Positions 1 to 7,175 of a stretch of 64,000 bases of DNA are shown in pieces. A program made the position numbers and the translations under genes. Under the pieces are notes generated by a model. That model searched no databases, was not told the DNA's origin, and worked only from the letters and a program-made list of their open reading frames with translations. The DNA is from Flavobacterium sp. SH_e (lineage in GTDB: Bacteria; Bacteroidota; Bacteroidia; Flavobacteriales; Flavobacteriaceae): the NCBI RefSeq assembly GCF_025717045.1, contig NZ_JAOVZN010000012.1:62314-126313 (forward strand). The letters are read 5' to 3'. Each line of letters begins with the position of its first letter. Positions within the stretch are counted from its first letter, which is position 1.

Positions 1-344
1 TTTCGCTGATCAGAAAGTAAATATATCCATCCCGAAATACTCAGCGATTCTTCTCCCGCAAATGCATTGCCCGGAATTGTCAAATACGAATTACTATCTC
101 CCGCCAGAAAAAGCACTTTTCCGAACTGGGAATCATTTTCGAATTTCATTTTTAAACCTGAAACATTACCATGCAGATTATTTCTAGACCAATCTTTTAC
201 ATCACCATCAAACACATAACGAGCAATCAATCCAGTTTCACCAATACCATCCAGAATCTGATCACCGCCTTGCGCCCATAAAGTTGCTGTATTTATGGAG
301 CCAAAACTCAACATTGCAAATAGTAATAGTCTAGATAATTTCAT
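1..344 (-). CDS. Secreted LamG-domain protein, N-terminal part only
   Basis: The reading frame starts at 344 on the minus strand and runs off the left edge, so only about 114 residues are visible. It begins with a Sec signal peptide (MKLSRLLLFAMLSFGS..., likely cleaved after WAQ), so the product is exported. The next part (LIARYVFDGDVKDWSRN, GNVSG, FLAGDSNSYLTIPG, SLSISGWIYL) has the pattern of a LamG/concanavalin-like jelly-roll, a carbohydrate- or surface-binding module often fused to glycoside hydrolases in this phylum. The catalytic part, if there is one, lies outside the window, so enzyme class cannot be assigned. A link to the pentose genes at the right end is only speculative. Confidence 0.75.
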   Translation of the reverse strand, partial: MKLSRLLLFAMLSFGSINTATLWAQGGDQILDGIGETGLIARYVFDGDVKDWSRNNLHGNVSGLKMKFENDSQFGKVLFLAGDSNSYLTIPGNAFAGEESLSISGWIYLLSDQR

Positions 345-716
345 ATTTAAAAAAATTTAATATTTGGTTCTTTAATTCTCAACTCGCAATCAAAAAAATA
401 TCAGTAATCAACAATATCTTTTTAATTGTGTAAAATATACATTTATCAAAAATAGCCAATAATCCTTAGCAAATCGAATGTTTTAACAATTGTAAAATTA
501 TAAGCAATAAGCAAATTAATCCAACTATATTTTATCCTAACCCAATACTATATTATCTTAAATTAAACATTTTAACAGTTTTATAGAATAATTCAAACAT
601 CTAGATACTTATAAAGACGCGTAAACTTCATTGTCAATTAATTAGAACTCTTATCGAAATTTGGCTGTCAAGTAAGAAAAAAATCACTATTTTTAACTAA
701 CCTTCATTTTTTCATT
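345..716. other. Divergent intergenic region, no gene seen
   Basis: AT-rich spacer between the leftward LamG gene and the rightward methyltransferase gene. It must hold both promoters. On the plus strand a TTTG at 660-663 and TATTTTTA at 688-695 form only a weak match to the Bacteroidota promoter. I see no ORF, tRNA or strong hairpin. Confidence 0.5.
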
Positions 717-2321
717 ATGACCGATAAATCACAACTCTTAAGTTCCATTTTCAGGCATCTTGACGGCTTGGTTACTGCTCCTGTAGCAATAGCCCTTAAA
801 AATAAATCTGTATTAGAATTTATTTTAGACAAAAAGCAAACACAATTATCTGAGCTTACAACTGTTTTTAATGCCAATGAAGGCTATCTAAATATAGCTT
901 TAAGAATTTTGGCTTCTCAAGGCTTTTTAGATTATAATGTTGATAATAAAACGCAGATAATTACAATTGCTGTAAACGAGAAAACCGAAACCGCTTTTTC
1001 GCTGTTTCATCTGTACGAAGATGTCGTTACATTACTACAATTATCTATACATTTTCATCCGCGTCTGTTTGAAGATACGCCTTTTGAAAAGCTCAATGCA
1101 ATTTTTGAAAAATATAAAAAGAAATACGGACTTGAACCTTCGACCGATCCTTTGACAAATAGTATTCAGGAACAGATTTTAAAACATATTGAAGGTTACC
1201 TGATTGGGCCAACTATTGTGCGTTTGGCGATGAACGGAATGTTTCATAAATATTTTATGGAAACTTCTTTCAGCCCCGAAGAGTTCCATAAATCACCAGA
1301 AAATTTTAAAAAGATATTAGACTTTTTTGTGCATCTGGGATGGTTTCTGGAAAAAAAGGGAAATTATCAATTTACTGAAGCTGGTTTGTTTTTTGCCAAA
1401 AGAGCGAGTGCTTATGGCGTTACGGTTTCTTATCTGCCAACATTTGCTAAAATAGAAGAATTAATTTTTGGCAATCCAAATGTATTGCAAACCGCTGAAG
1501 GTGAAAACGAAATTCATGTCGATCGTGAAATGAATGTTTGGGGAAGCGGTGGCGCTCACGATACTTATTTTAAAGTTGTAGATGAAATTTTAATCAAACT
1601 TTTTAATCTTCCTATTCAGGAACAGCCTAAAGGAATATTAGATATGGGATGTGGAAATGGCGCTTTCCTCCAGCATATTTTTGAAGTAATCGACAGACAG
1701 ACTTTAAGAGGAAAAATGCTCGATGAATACCCTTTATTTTTAGTTGGCGCCGATTATAATCAGACTGCGTTGAAAGTAACTAGAGCTAACCTTATAAACG
1801 CAGATATTTGGGCAAAAGTAATTTGGGGAGATATTGGCCGTCCCGATTTACTTGCAAATGATTTAAAGGAAAATTATAATATTGACCTAAAAGATCTTTT
1901 GAATGTAAGGACTTTTTTAGATCATAATAGAATTTGGCAAGAGCCAAAAAATTGTAACAAAAACAGAGTCAGCACTTCAACTGGTGCATTTGCTTACAAA
2001 GGAAAAAGAATTAGCAATAATCTTGTTGAAGACAACCTTTTGGAACATTTACAAAAATGGTCACCTTATGTACACAAATTTGGCTTGCTTTTAATTGAAC
2101 TTCATACCATAGATCCAAAACTTACGGCCAGTAACTTAGGCAAAACTCCAGCAACAGCTTACGATGCCACTCACGGTTTTTCTGACCAATATATTGTTGA
2201 AATTGATGTTTTTAATGCCATTGCAGCAGAAGCGGGATTATTCCCTGATCAAGCAATTTTCAAGCGATTTCCCGATGCTGATACTGCAACAGTAAGTATT
2301 AATTTGTTGAAGGGAAAATAA
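717..2321 (+). CDS. Class I SAM-dependent methyltransferase, AprA-like
   Basis: A 534-aa protein. The N-terminal ~280 residues look all-helical or winged-helix (a possible lid or dimerisation domain). The C-terminal part has a Rossmann methyltransferase fold: motif I (GILDMGCGNGAF) near residues 306-317 and an acidic FLVGADYNQTA segment after it. A further signature, NVRTFLDHNRIWQEP near residues 396-410, resembles the conserved segment of the metal-dependent AprA-type methyltransferases from polyketide assembly lines. Here the domain stands alone with no PKS around it, so the substrate is unknown. The next gene encodes a MarR-GNAT fusion with its own promoter, so co-function is not proven. 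Fold assignment is firm; the AprA relationship is moderate. Confidence 0.75.
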   Translation: MTDKSQLLSSIFRHLDGLVTAPVAIALKNKSVLEFILDKKQTQLSELTTVFNANEGYLNIALRILASQGFLDYNVDNKTQIITIAVNEKTETAFSLFHLYEDVVTLLQLSIHFHPRLFEDTPFEKLNAIFEKYKKKYGLEPSTDPLTNSIQEQILKHIEGYLIGPTIVRLAMNGMFHKYFMETSFSPEEFHKSPENFKKILDFFVHLGWFLEKKGNYQFTEAGLFFAKRASAYGVTVSYLPTFAKIEELIFGNPNVLQTAEGENEIHVDREMNVWGSGGAHDTYFKVVDEILIKLFNLPIQEQPKGILDMGCGNGAFLQHIFEVIDRQTLRGKMLDEYPLFLVGADYNQTALKVTRANLINADIWAKVIWGDIGRPDLLANDLKENYNIDLKDLLNVRTFLDHNRIWQEPKNCNKNRVSTSTGAFAYKGKRISNNLVEDNLLEHLQKWSPYVHKFGLLLIELHTIDPKLTASNLGKTPATAYDATHGFSDQYIVEIDVFNAIAAEAGLFPDQAIFKRFPDADTATVSINLLKGK

Positions 2322-2335
2322 TTTTTGAAACATAA

Positions 2336-2369
2336 TTGGTTGACAAAAGCAACTAATTTTATATATTTG
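2336..2369 (+). promoter_or_regulatory. Bacteroidota-type promoter for the MarR-GNAT gene
   Basis: TTGG at 2336-2339 and TATATTTG at 2362-2369 fit the primary sigma consensus of this phylum (TTTG, about 21 nt, TAnnTTTG). It lies downstream of the possible in-frame TTG/ATG-like start at 2325 and 28 nt before the ATG at 2397, which supports 2397 as the true start. Confidence 0.6.
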
Positions 2370-2396
2370 TATCTCAACAATACAATATTTCAAATC

Positions 2397-3320
2397 ATGA
2401 ATACTACAACTTCAAAAATCAGAAGTTTTAATAGATTTTATACGGCGCATTTAGATATCTTAAGTCAGCATTATTTAGACAGCGAATATTCTTTAACCGA
2501 AATACGAATTCTATATGAAATCAGCGAAAGCAAAATAATTACTGCTCAGAAAATCAGCGAAATTTTAAATCTGGATAAAGGATATTTAAGCCGAATTTTA
2601 AAACGTTTTTTAAAAGAAAATTTAATTGAAAAAGTTTCTTCTGCAGAAGACAAACGCGCTTTTAACATTAAATTGACCGATTCTGGAAATGAATTATTAA
2701 GCCTTTTGAATGCTAAATCTGAAAACAAGATTGAAGGTAAAATAGAAAAACTAAACAATTCTGAAAAAGAAATTTTAGTCGATTCGATGAATACAGTTAG
2801 AAATCTGCTGACAGAAAATAAAATAACTCGGGAAGACATTACTTATCGTCATAATATTACTCCTGGTGATATTGGCTATATTATTTATTTACACGGATTT
2901 ATCTACGGAAACGAATCGAATTTTTCAAATGATTTTGAGAAATATGTAATCAAGACTTTTTACGATTTCTTAGAAAAATATTCCCCAGAAAAAGACCGAA
3001 TCTGGATGGCAGAATACAATAACAAAATTGTAGGATGCGTTGCAATTGTGCATCAACCTAATGAAGAAGCGCAATTAAGATGGTTTCTTCTCGATCCCGC
3101 TTTTAGAGGCCTTGGAATTGGCAAAAAACTCTTAACCGATGCCGTCGATTTTTGCAGAGAAAAGAAATTTAAAAACGCTTTTCTGCTTACCACAAGTTTA
3201 CAAGACAAAGCACTTCAAATGTATAAAATGATGGGATTTGAACTTACGAAATCTGAAGAAGTTCAGGAATGGGGAAAGACGTTTTATGAGGAGCGGTATG
3301 ATTTGAATCTTTCCAGATAG
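2397..3320 (+). CDS. MarR-family regulator fused to GNAT acetyltransferase
   Basis: A 307-aa fusion. Residues ~1-145 are a MarR winged helix (YSLTEIRILYEI, KISEILNLDKGYLSRILKRF as recognition helix, then a wing with SSAEDKRAFNIKLT). Residues ~150-307 are a GNAT N-acetyltransferase with the acetyl-CoA loop RGLGIGKKLL near residue 237 and the late motif ALQMYKMMGFEL. Such MarR-GNAT fusions are widespread; they probably sense and acetylate a small molecule while controlling nearby genes. The frame is open back to 2325, but the promoter at 2336-2369 argues for the 2397 start. The gene ends at a strong shared terminator. Confidence 0.88.
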   Translation: MNTTTSKIRSFNRFYTAHLDILSQHYLDSEYSLTEIRILYEISESKIITAQKISEILNLDKGYLSRILKRFLKENLIEKVSSAEDKRAFNIKLTDSGNELLSLLNAKSENKIEGKIEKLNNSEKEILVDSMNTVRNLLTENKITREDITYRHNITPGDIGYIIYLHGFIYGNESNFSNDFEKYVIKTFYDFLEKYSPEKDRIWMAEYNNKIVGCVAIVHQPNEEAQLRWFLLDPAFRGLGIGKKLLTDAVDFCREKKFKNAFLLTTSLQDKALQMYKMMGFELTKSEEVQEWGKTFYEERYDLNLSR

Positions 3321-3370
3321 AATTTCTTAGATGCAGTTTCGCGCATTCTTACCAAATTTATAAAACACGA

Positions 3371-3415
3371 AAATGCTTTAGCCAAACTTTTGAAGTTTTA
3401 GCTAAAGCATTTTTT
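3371..3415. terminator. Bidirectional terminator between convergent genes
   Basis: Perfect 12-bp stem (AAATGCTTTAGC at 3371-3382 with its complement at 3401-3412), extended inside by AAACTT/AAGTTT, followed by a T run on the plus strand and a shorter one on the minus strand. It separates the MarR-GNAT gene from the repressor and lies at the left border of the phage-derived locus. Confidence 0.85.
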
Positions 3416-3462
3416 ATAATCCTCTTTTTATTTAAAAATATGTCTGAGATTTATTAAAACAA

Positions 3463-4146
3463 TTACATCATAGTATTAATACGAATACTTGCTTTTATAA
3501 GCGCCAATGCGGATATTTTTGACACATGAATATCTTTTGGCTGATGATGCGAATTCTGGCTTACTAATTTCACATAATCTTGCCCTTGATCAGATTTCTG
3601 CACGTATTTTACAGTAATGTATTCTTCCCAGTCATTCAGTTTAACACTTAAAAGATACATTTCGCCAAAAAAGATATTTTCAAATTCCGTTTCCTTATAA
3701 AGAATAATATCTCCCGATTTCAATAAAGGATACATACTATCTCCTGTTACAGAAATTGCTCCATCGCATTTTGGGAGATTTGGAATTTTTATTGTGTCCA
3801 AAATTCTTTGCGGTTCTCCACTACTAAAGAGCTCTCTTAAACCCGCAACCGCCTCCAAATCATATAGAGGTATTTCTTGATTTGCATGAAGCGAATCGAC
3901 TGTTTTTCTATCACTATTCATAACCATAACACTAGTATTTTCTTCTTTAATCATAGGTCCGTTTCCTGTTAACAGCCACTCTGAACTTAAGTCTGGATAA
4001 TAGTGTAATATTTTACACGCCTTATCTGTTCCCATATTACTGCTATTGTCTAAAAATTTATTAGAAAATCCTAGATCATTACAAAACTTATACTTAGTAA
4101 TCCCTTTATAATCAAGATATTCCCGCACTCTTTCCGTTGACCCCAT
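3463..4146 (-). CDS. Phage-type repressor with S24 (LexA/CI-like) peptidase domain
   Basis: A 227-aa protein. Residues ~1-65 form a degenerate helix-turn-helix (ITKYKFCNDLGFSNKFLDN) of the type found in Bacteroidota phage repressors. Residues ~95-227 are an S24 self-cleaving domain: likely cleavage site Ala101-Gly102 (EAVAGLRE), catalytic Ser137 in GDSMYP, and Lys180 (YITVKYVQ) as probable general base. In this family RecA-stimulated autocleavage after DNA damage inactivates the repressor. It is divergent from the small-gene operon starting at 4455, and three matching palindromes lie around and inside its 5' end. I infer that it silences the rightward promoter and perhaps the whole locus to 39772. 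Confidence 0.88.
   Translation of the reverse strand: MGSTERVREYLDYKGITKYKFCNDLGFSNKFLDNSSNMGTDKACKILHYYPDLSSEWLLTGNGPMIKEENTSVMVMNSDRKTVDSLHANQEIPLYDLEAVAGLRELFSSGEPQRILDTIKIPNLPKCDGAISVTGDSMYPLLKSGDIILYKETEFENIFFGEMYLLSVKLNDWEEYITVKYVQKSDQGQDYVKLVSQNSHHQPKDIHVSKISALALIKASIRINTMM
4003..4018. promoter_or_regulatory. Putative repressor operator inside the repressor gene
   Basis: GTGTA-N6-TACAC, the same half-site architecture as the two sites upstream of the gene. It lies about 130 nt into the coding sequence of the repressor, a plausible place for autoregulation or looping. Confidence 0.45.
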
Positions 4147-4152
4147 AAAAAG

Positions 4153-4168
4153 ATGTATTATTTTACGT
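4153..4168. promoter_or_regulatory. Putative operator next to the repressor start
   Basis: ATGTATTATTTTACGT, an imperfect ATGTA-N6-TACGT palindrome directly in front of the repressor start codon (4146). It shares a 14-nt core with the site at 4183-4200. Occupancy would be expected to repress the leftward gene. Confidence 0.6.
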
Positions 4169-4174
4169 TAAAAA

Positions 4175-4207
4175 TTTGTTTTAATGTATTATTTTACATT
4201 ATATTTG
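4175..4207 (+). promoter_or_regulatory. Rightward early promoter of the phage-derived locus
   Basis: TTTG at 4175-4178 and TATATTTG at 4200-4207, spacing 21 nt, is a near-ideal Bacteroidota promoter. The operator at 4183-4200 fills the spacer, so bound repressor would block RNA polymerase. The transcript would carry a leader of roughly 240 nt before the first small gene at 4455; I see no gene in that leader. Confidence 0.75.
4183..4200. promoter_or_regulatory. Putative operator inside the rightward promoter
   Basis: AATGTA-N6-TACATT, a perfect 6-bp inverted repeat located between the -33 and -7 elements of the rightward promoter. It is the best-conserved member of the set with 4153-4168 and 4003-4018. 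Confidence 0.65.
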
Positions 4208-4454
4208 CAAAGTAAAGAAAAATAAAATTGAAAAACAATAGGTTAAGCCAGAAAATATTGAGCAACAATAAAATAAAACAATTTTATTTCATACACAAAC
4301 AACTGATTTACAAAGACTAAAATAATAAATATTGACAAAAAGAAAAATATTACCCTAAAACATAAAAAGAATGGAAAATACTACGATTTAAAACAGCCCT
4401 TCTTAAAGAATCTGATAACAATAAAATAGCATTAAATCTTTAATCCAAATTAAA

Positions 4455-4592
4455 ATGGGAACAAATCAAATCAAGGAAAAAATTCGGGAATTGGAAAATT
4501 GGCTTATCGAAAATCCAAATAGTCCTGAAAGAAGTTTAATCGAATCTGACATTAAAAAATTAAAAAATCAATTAGAAAAAAATTATGAATAA
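4455..4592 (+). CDS. Small hypothetical protein (45 aa), first gene of early operon
   Basis: An ORF starting MGTNQIKEKIRELENWLIEN and ending KNQLEKNYE. The sequence is charged and heptad-like, predicted as one helix or short coiled coil. The stop overlaps the next start (ATGAATAA at 4585-4592), which suggests translational coupling and supports its reality. Function is not recognised; small acidic/basic helical proteins are common in the early region of Mu-like Bacteroidota prophages. Confidence 0.55.
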   Translation: MGTNQIKEKIRELENWLIENPNSPERSLIESDIKKLKNQLEKNYE

Positions 4593-4860
4593 AACACAAA
4601 TCGAAGATCGTATCGCATTATTATATCTGGCTCTTCAATATTGTTCAGAAAGAAGCAAAACTTTTACAGCCGGAGAAAGAATCTGCATTAATCAGGAACG
4701 TTTTCAATGGATGCATATTCTGGATGATGAAACTGCTTCTCCACGCCCTGTTCCGTCAAATATTGAAAGTAAAATAAAAGAGGTTTTGAAACTTGCTTTA
4801 CATCATAATTTCAAACCTTATTATGCAGATCCATTTAAAGAAGAAATATTAATTTACTAA
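4585..4860 (+). CDS. Hypothetical early phage-type protein (91 aa)
   Basis: A 91-aa protein (MNKTQIEDRIALLYLALQYC...) that begins inside the preceding small gene and is followed 12 nt later by the DUF3164 gene, so it belongs to the early operon. It is helical at the N-terminus with two cysteines (C20 and one in ERICIN) and no membrane segment or signal. I do not recognise the family. Position suggests a role in phage establishment or in modulating the host, which is only inference. Confidence 0.65.
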   Translation: MNKTQIEDRIALLYLALQYCSERSKTFTAGERICINQERFQWMHILDDETASPRPVPSNIESKIKEVLKLALHHNFKPYYADPFKEEILIY

Positions 4861-4872
4861 AAGCCAATTGTT

Positions 4873-5589
4873 ATGAACACTACAACTGCTAACAATTTTA
4901 AACCTGTTATGGACTTAACTCAATTTTCTGCTCAGCAATTAAAAGAAGCGCTTCAACGAGTTGAAAACAAGAAAAATGAAGAAAGAGATGCTTATAAAAA
5001 ACTGGTTGCCGAAACGATTCCGAAAGCACTTTCTAGATTACAGCAAACTTCTGAAATGATGCAGAATGCAAAAACTGAAACTTTTAGATTGTTTGAAACT
5101 ATTCTGGATTTAAAAAATCAGGTTTATGGTTTTAAGGAAAAACAAATGTCACACACTTTTTCTAATGACAAAGAAGAAATCACGATTGGATACCGCATTA
5201 ACGAAGGTTGGGACGACACTGTAACTATTGGAATCGAGAAAGTGCAGAATTATATTTCTTCTCTTTCTACTAGTAAAGAAACTGCTTCGTTAGTCAAAAT
5301 TGTTTTCAATTTATTAAAAAAAGATGCCAAAGGAAATCTAAAAGGTTCTAGAGTTTTAGAACTTCAAAAACTGACCAAGGAGTTTAACAATGAAGAATTT
5401 ACAGATGGCGTCGAAATTATTGCATCTGCTTTTAAACCTGTACGTTCAAGCTGGTTTATTGAAGCTTGCCGAATTGATGAAAATGGTGTAAGAAGCAATA
5501 TTCCGCTATCGATGTCTTCTGTAGATTTTTTACAAGGCTATGCTTTTGATTTCTTTAACCAACAAAACGAACAAAATCATGCAGCTTAA
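4873..5589 (+). CDS. DUF3164 family protein (Mu-like prophage early gene)
   Basis: A 238-aa protein. The N-terminal ~75 residues are a charged helical coiled coil (LKEALQRVENKKNEERDAYKK). The middle has SFSND-like and ITIGYRINEGWDDTVTIGIEKV segments and the C-terminal part a conserved SSWFIEACRIDENG block. This arrangement matches DUF3164, a protein of unknown biochemical role encoded in the early region of Mu-like transposable phages. It normally sits near the MuA/MuB transposase genes, but no transposase is present here, which points to a reduced or domesticated element. Assignment rests on overall pattern, so moderate confidence. Confidence 0.65.
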   Translation: MNTTTANNFKPVMDLTQFSAQQLKEALQRVENKKNEERDAYKKLVAETIPKALSRLQQTSEMMQNAKTETFRLFETILDLKNQVYGFKEKQMSHTFSNDKEEITIGYRINEGWDDTVTIGIEKVQNYISSLSTSKETASLVKIVFNLLKKDAKGNLKGSRVLELQKLTKEFNNEEFTDGVEIIASAFKPVRSSWFIEACRIDENGVRSNIPLSMSSVDFLQGYAFDFFNQQNEQNHAA

Positions 5590-5746
5590 TCACGACATTT
5601 ATTTATCACTGCTATTAACTATCCTGTTAATTCTAACCAATTTAAAGCCCATACTTTTATTTAGAGAATGGTTTTATTTCAAATTAAAAACAACTTTTAA
5701 ACAATATCTGAATGAGCGTAAAAATAAAGCCAATTACAGATCATGA
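5579..5746 (+). CDS. Small membrane protein (55 aa)
   Basis: The start at 5579 (MQLNHDIYLSLLL...) overlaps the end of the DUF3164 gene by 11 nt, and I prefer it to the in-frame start at 5540, which overlaps further. One transmembrane helix (residues ~8-28, LSLLLTILLILTNLKPILL) is followed by a basic tail. The gene overlaps the next gene by 35 nt. No known family; a small membrane protein co-expressed with early phage genes. Confidence 0.5.
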   Translation: MQLNHDIYLSLLLTILLILTNLKPILLFREWFYFKLKTTFKQYLNERKNKANYRS

Positions 5747-5912
5747 AAGCTACCAAGTAAATGAACATACTATCTTTAAAGACAGACTCGGAAACTGGAA
5801 TTGCACTCATGACTTATCCCAAAAAGAACGTCTTGCGTTCAATCGATACGAAAGTATGGTGATCAAAAATCTGAGATTCAAAAAACACACAACAGCCACT
5901 TACAAAGGCTAA
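5712..5912 (+). CDS. Small hypothetical protein (66 aa)
   Basis: MSVKIKPITDHESYQVNEHT... This small, soluble, basic protein is the last of the overlapping early gene string 4455-5912. The tail is rich in Lys/Arg (KNLRFKKHTTATYKG). No family recognised and no membrane segment. Its overlap with the previous gene supports coupled expression. Confidence 0.5.
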   Translation: MSVKIKPITDHESYQVNEHTIFKDRLGNWNCTHDLSQKERLAFNRYESMVIKNLRFKKHTTATYKG

Positions 5913-5956
5913 AACGACCTCCAAACTGCAACCGAAAAAAGCAGCTAAATAAAAAT

Positions 5957-5996
5957 GGTTCCTGTTTCTTCTTCTTTATGAAGAGAATCAGGAACC
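5957..5996 (+). terminator. Strong hairpin after the early operon
   Basis: 8-bp perfect stem GGTTCCTG with CAGGAACC, continued inside by TCTTC/GAAGA. There is no T run directly after it, so it may be a processing or protective hairpin rather than a classical terminator. Confidence 0.4.
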
Positions 5997-6166
5997 GATA
6001 AACGGGCGATTTCTGCCCTTATAAATAAACAGCCAAAACTCATTCTTTCTATTGGAATCCAGACCTAAAAGGTTTTGGAAACAGGATTGTCATGCGGAGT
6101 TTGCTGACCAAAATTGTTAAATAAATCTTTAACAAATACAACCTCAGAACGAGGTTCAATATAAAA

Positions 6167-6253
6167 ATGGCATCGGGAAGTAAAAACCATTTATTGAATA
6201 TGATCAAATGGTTTGGCTGTCTTAAATATGATGTTGTTTATAATTTAAACTAG
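6167..6253 (+). CDS. Possible 28-aa peptide
   Basis: ATG at 6167 and TAG at 6251 enclose MASGSKNHLLNMIKWFGCLK and eight more residues. The coding region overlaps the hairpin at 6185-6213. There is no similarity I can name and no ribosome-binding signal, so this is recorded as a low-confidence candidate only. Confidence 0.15.
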   Translation: MASGSKNHLLNMIKWFGCLKYDVVYNLN

Positions 6254-6321
6254 TAACTCTTTTTCAAACTTCGTTCTTCTTAAAACTTTTCTTTTTTCTA
6301 TCATTCAAAATATTATCTCTC

Positions 6322-6567
6322 ATGCCTATATCTTCAAACAGAAGTCTCGGAATTCAAAAAAATAAATTAATGCGTTACAAACTCATTAAAGAACTGTATC
6401 AAAAACACAAAACGGAAGACATTCCAACGACTGTTGTGTGGCGTAAATACGTCTATCCGGTTTACCCGATTTCGAGAACTACTTTGTATGAAATTCTCTG
6501 TACACCTATCACTTCTGAATTAAAAAAAATAGAAGAACTTATGAACAATCAGGAAAGATCTTCCTAA
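6322..6567 (+). CDS. Small DNA-binding-like phage protein (81 aa)
   Basis: An 81-aa basic protein (MPISSNRSLGIQKNKLMRYKL...). Residues ~18-70 look like a helix-turn-helix: RYKLIKELYQKHKTEDIPTT, then VYPISRTTLYEIL as possible recognition helix. Comparable small proteins occur between the early and lysis modules of Bacteroidota Mu-like prophages, and may serve as late-gene regulators. It is followed directly by a noncoding stretch with a repressor-like palindrome and an element shared with two other places in the locus, which fits a regulatory job. Function is inferred from shape and position. Confidence 0.5.
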   Translation: MPISSNRSLGIQKNKLMRYKLIKELYQKHKTEDIPTTVVWRKYVYPVYPISRTTLYEILCTPITSELKKIEELMNNQERSS

Positions 6568-6887
6568 TACATATAAAAGAAAAAATCCTTCATTTTTTAT
6601 CTTCAAAAGCATCCTTTTTGTGATGCAAAGATGTAACATTTACATCATCTAAAACGACTTCTGTTCGCTTTCCTTACAACTCTGTAAAGCCCTAGAATAC
6701 AAATGTTCGCAGACCTTGCATTCATTTTTTTTAGGGCTTTTTTCACCCAATATTTGCAATCGAAAAAGGAAACAAATGAGCCACGAAACTGGAAAAAATC
6801 CAGATAAACTTCCTTTCTAAAACAACTCTCAGGTTGTCTTTCAAAAAACAATTTTTAAACCCAACATTTCAACTTTAAACACATTCA
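6568..6887. promoter_or_regulatory. Control region in front of the lysis cassette
   Basis: 320 nt without a gene. It holds a perfect palindrome GATGTAACATTTACATC (6630-6646) that resembles the repressor sites with one base less spacing. It also holds the TTACA/TGTAA palindrome element (6674-6687), which is followed by a long stem AAAGCCCTA...TTAGGGCTTTTTT (6686-6743) resembling a terminator. No clear TAnnTTTG promoter is seen, suggesting activator-dependent late transcription. Confidence 0.4.
6674..6743 (+). repeat. Recurrent palindromic element, copy A
   Basis: TTACA-actc-TGTAA (6674-6687) followed by AAGCCC, AGAA and ATGTT words and ending in a T-rich TTAGGGCTTTTTT. The same order of palindrome, AAGCC, CAGAAC and ATGTT occurs in copy C (16251 on), and the palindrome alone in copy B (14645). 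It lies about 200 nt before the lysis cassette. Confidence 0.5.
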
Positions 6888-7175
6888 ATGGAGCAGTTTT
6901 TATACCCCACTCTAACCGCATTTTTTGCCGCTTTTATTACTTGGTTTTTTTCGATGCGAAAATCACTCGCAGAAGACCGCGCAGCCGAACTCGACAATGC
7001 CGTAAGCGCTGTAAAATATTACCGTGATCTTCTAGACGACATTACGGCACGCCTAACAGCCGCAACAGAAACCATAAAAAAAATGGAAATACAGCATAAA
7101 GAACTCATGCTAATCAACCAGCAATTGGTTGACGAACTACAAAAATTTAAACAATTAAACGGAAAAAGCTCATGA
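6888..7175 (+). CDS. Holin-like membrane protein
   Basis: A 95-aa protein with one N-terminal transmembrane helix (residues ~4-22, FLYPTLTAFFAAFITWFF). A long soluble coiled coil follows (residues ~28-90, ELDNAVSAVKYYRDLL... IQHKELMLINQQLVDEL). The last four nt overlap the lysin start (ATGA at 7172), so the two are translationally coupled. Small membrane proteins directly in front of a lysin are usually holins, which open the inner membrane at a set time. Single-TM coiled-coil proteins of this shape recur in lysis modules of Bacteroidota prophages. Holin activity is inferred from size, topology and place. Confidence 0.65.
   Translation: MEQFLYPTLTAFFAAFITWFFSMRKSLAEDRAAELDNAVSAVKYYRDLLDDITARLTAATETIKKMEIQHKELMLINQQLVDELQKFKQLNGKSS

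Larger units (their letters stand above)
5913..6321. other. 409-nt region rich in hairpins, possible structured RNA
   Basis: Four inverted repeats are visible: GGTTCCTG/CAGGAACC at 5957-5964 and 5989-5996 (with an inner TCTTC/GAAGA), GGGC/GCCC at 6004-6018, AACCTC/GAGGTT at 6140-6156 with an AGAAC loop, and AACCATTT/AAATGGTT at 6185-6213. The dense structure suggests an untranslated RNA, attenuator or terminator group between the early operon and the gene at 6322. A tiny ORF (6167-6253) also lies here. Confidence 0.4.

Noticed and set aside
2325..2396. Upstream start for the MarR-GNAT gene (2325)
   Set aside because: The likely promoter lies inside this stretch.
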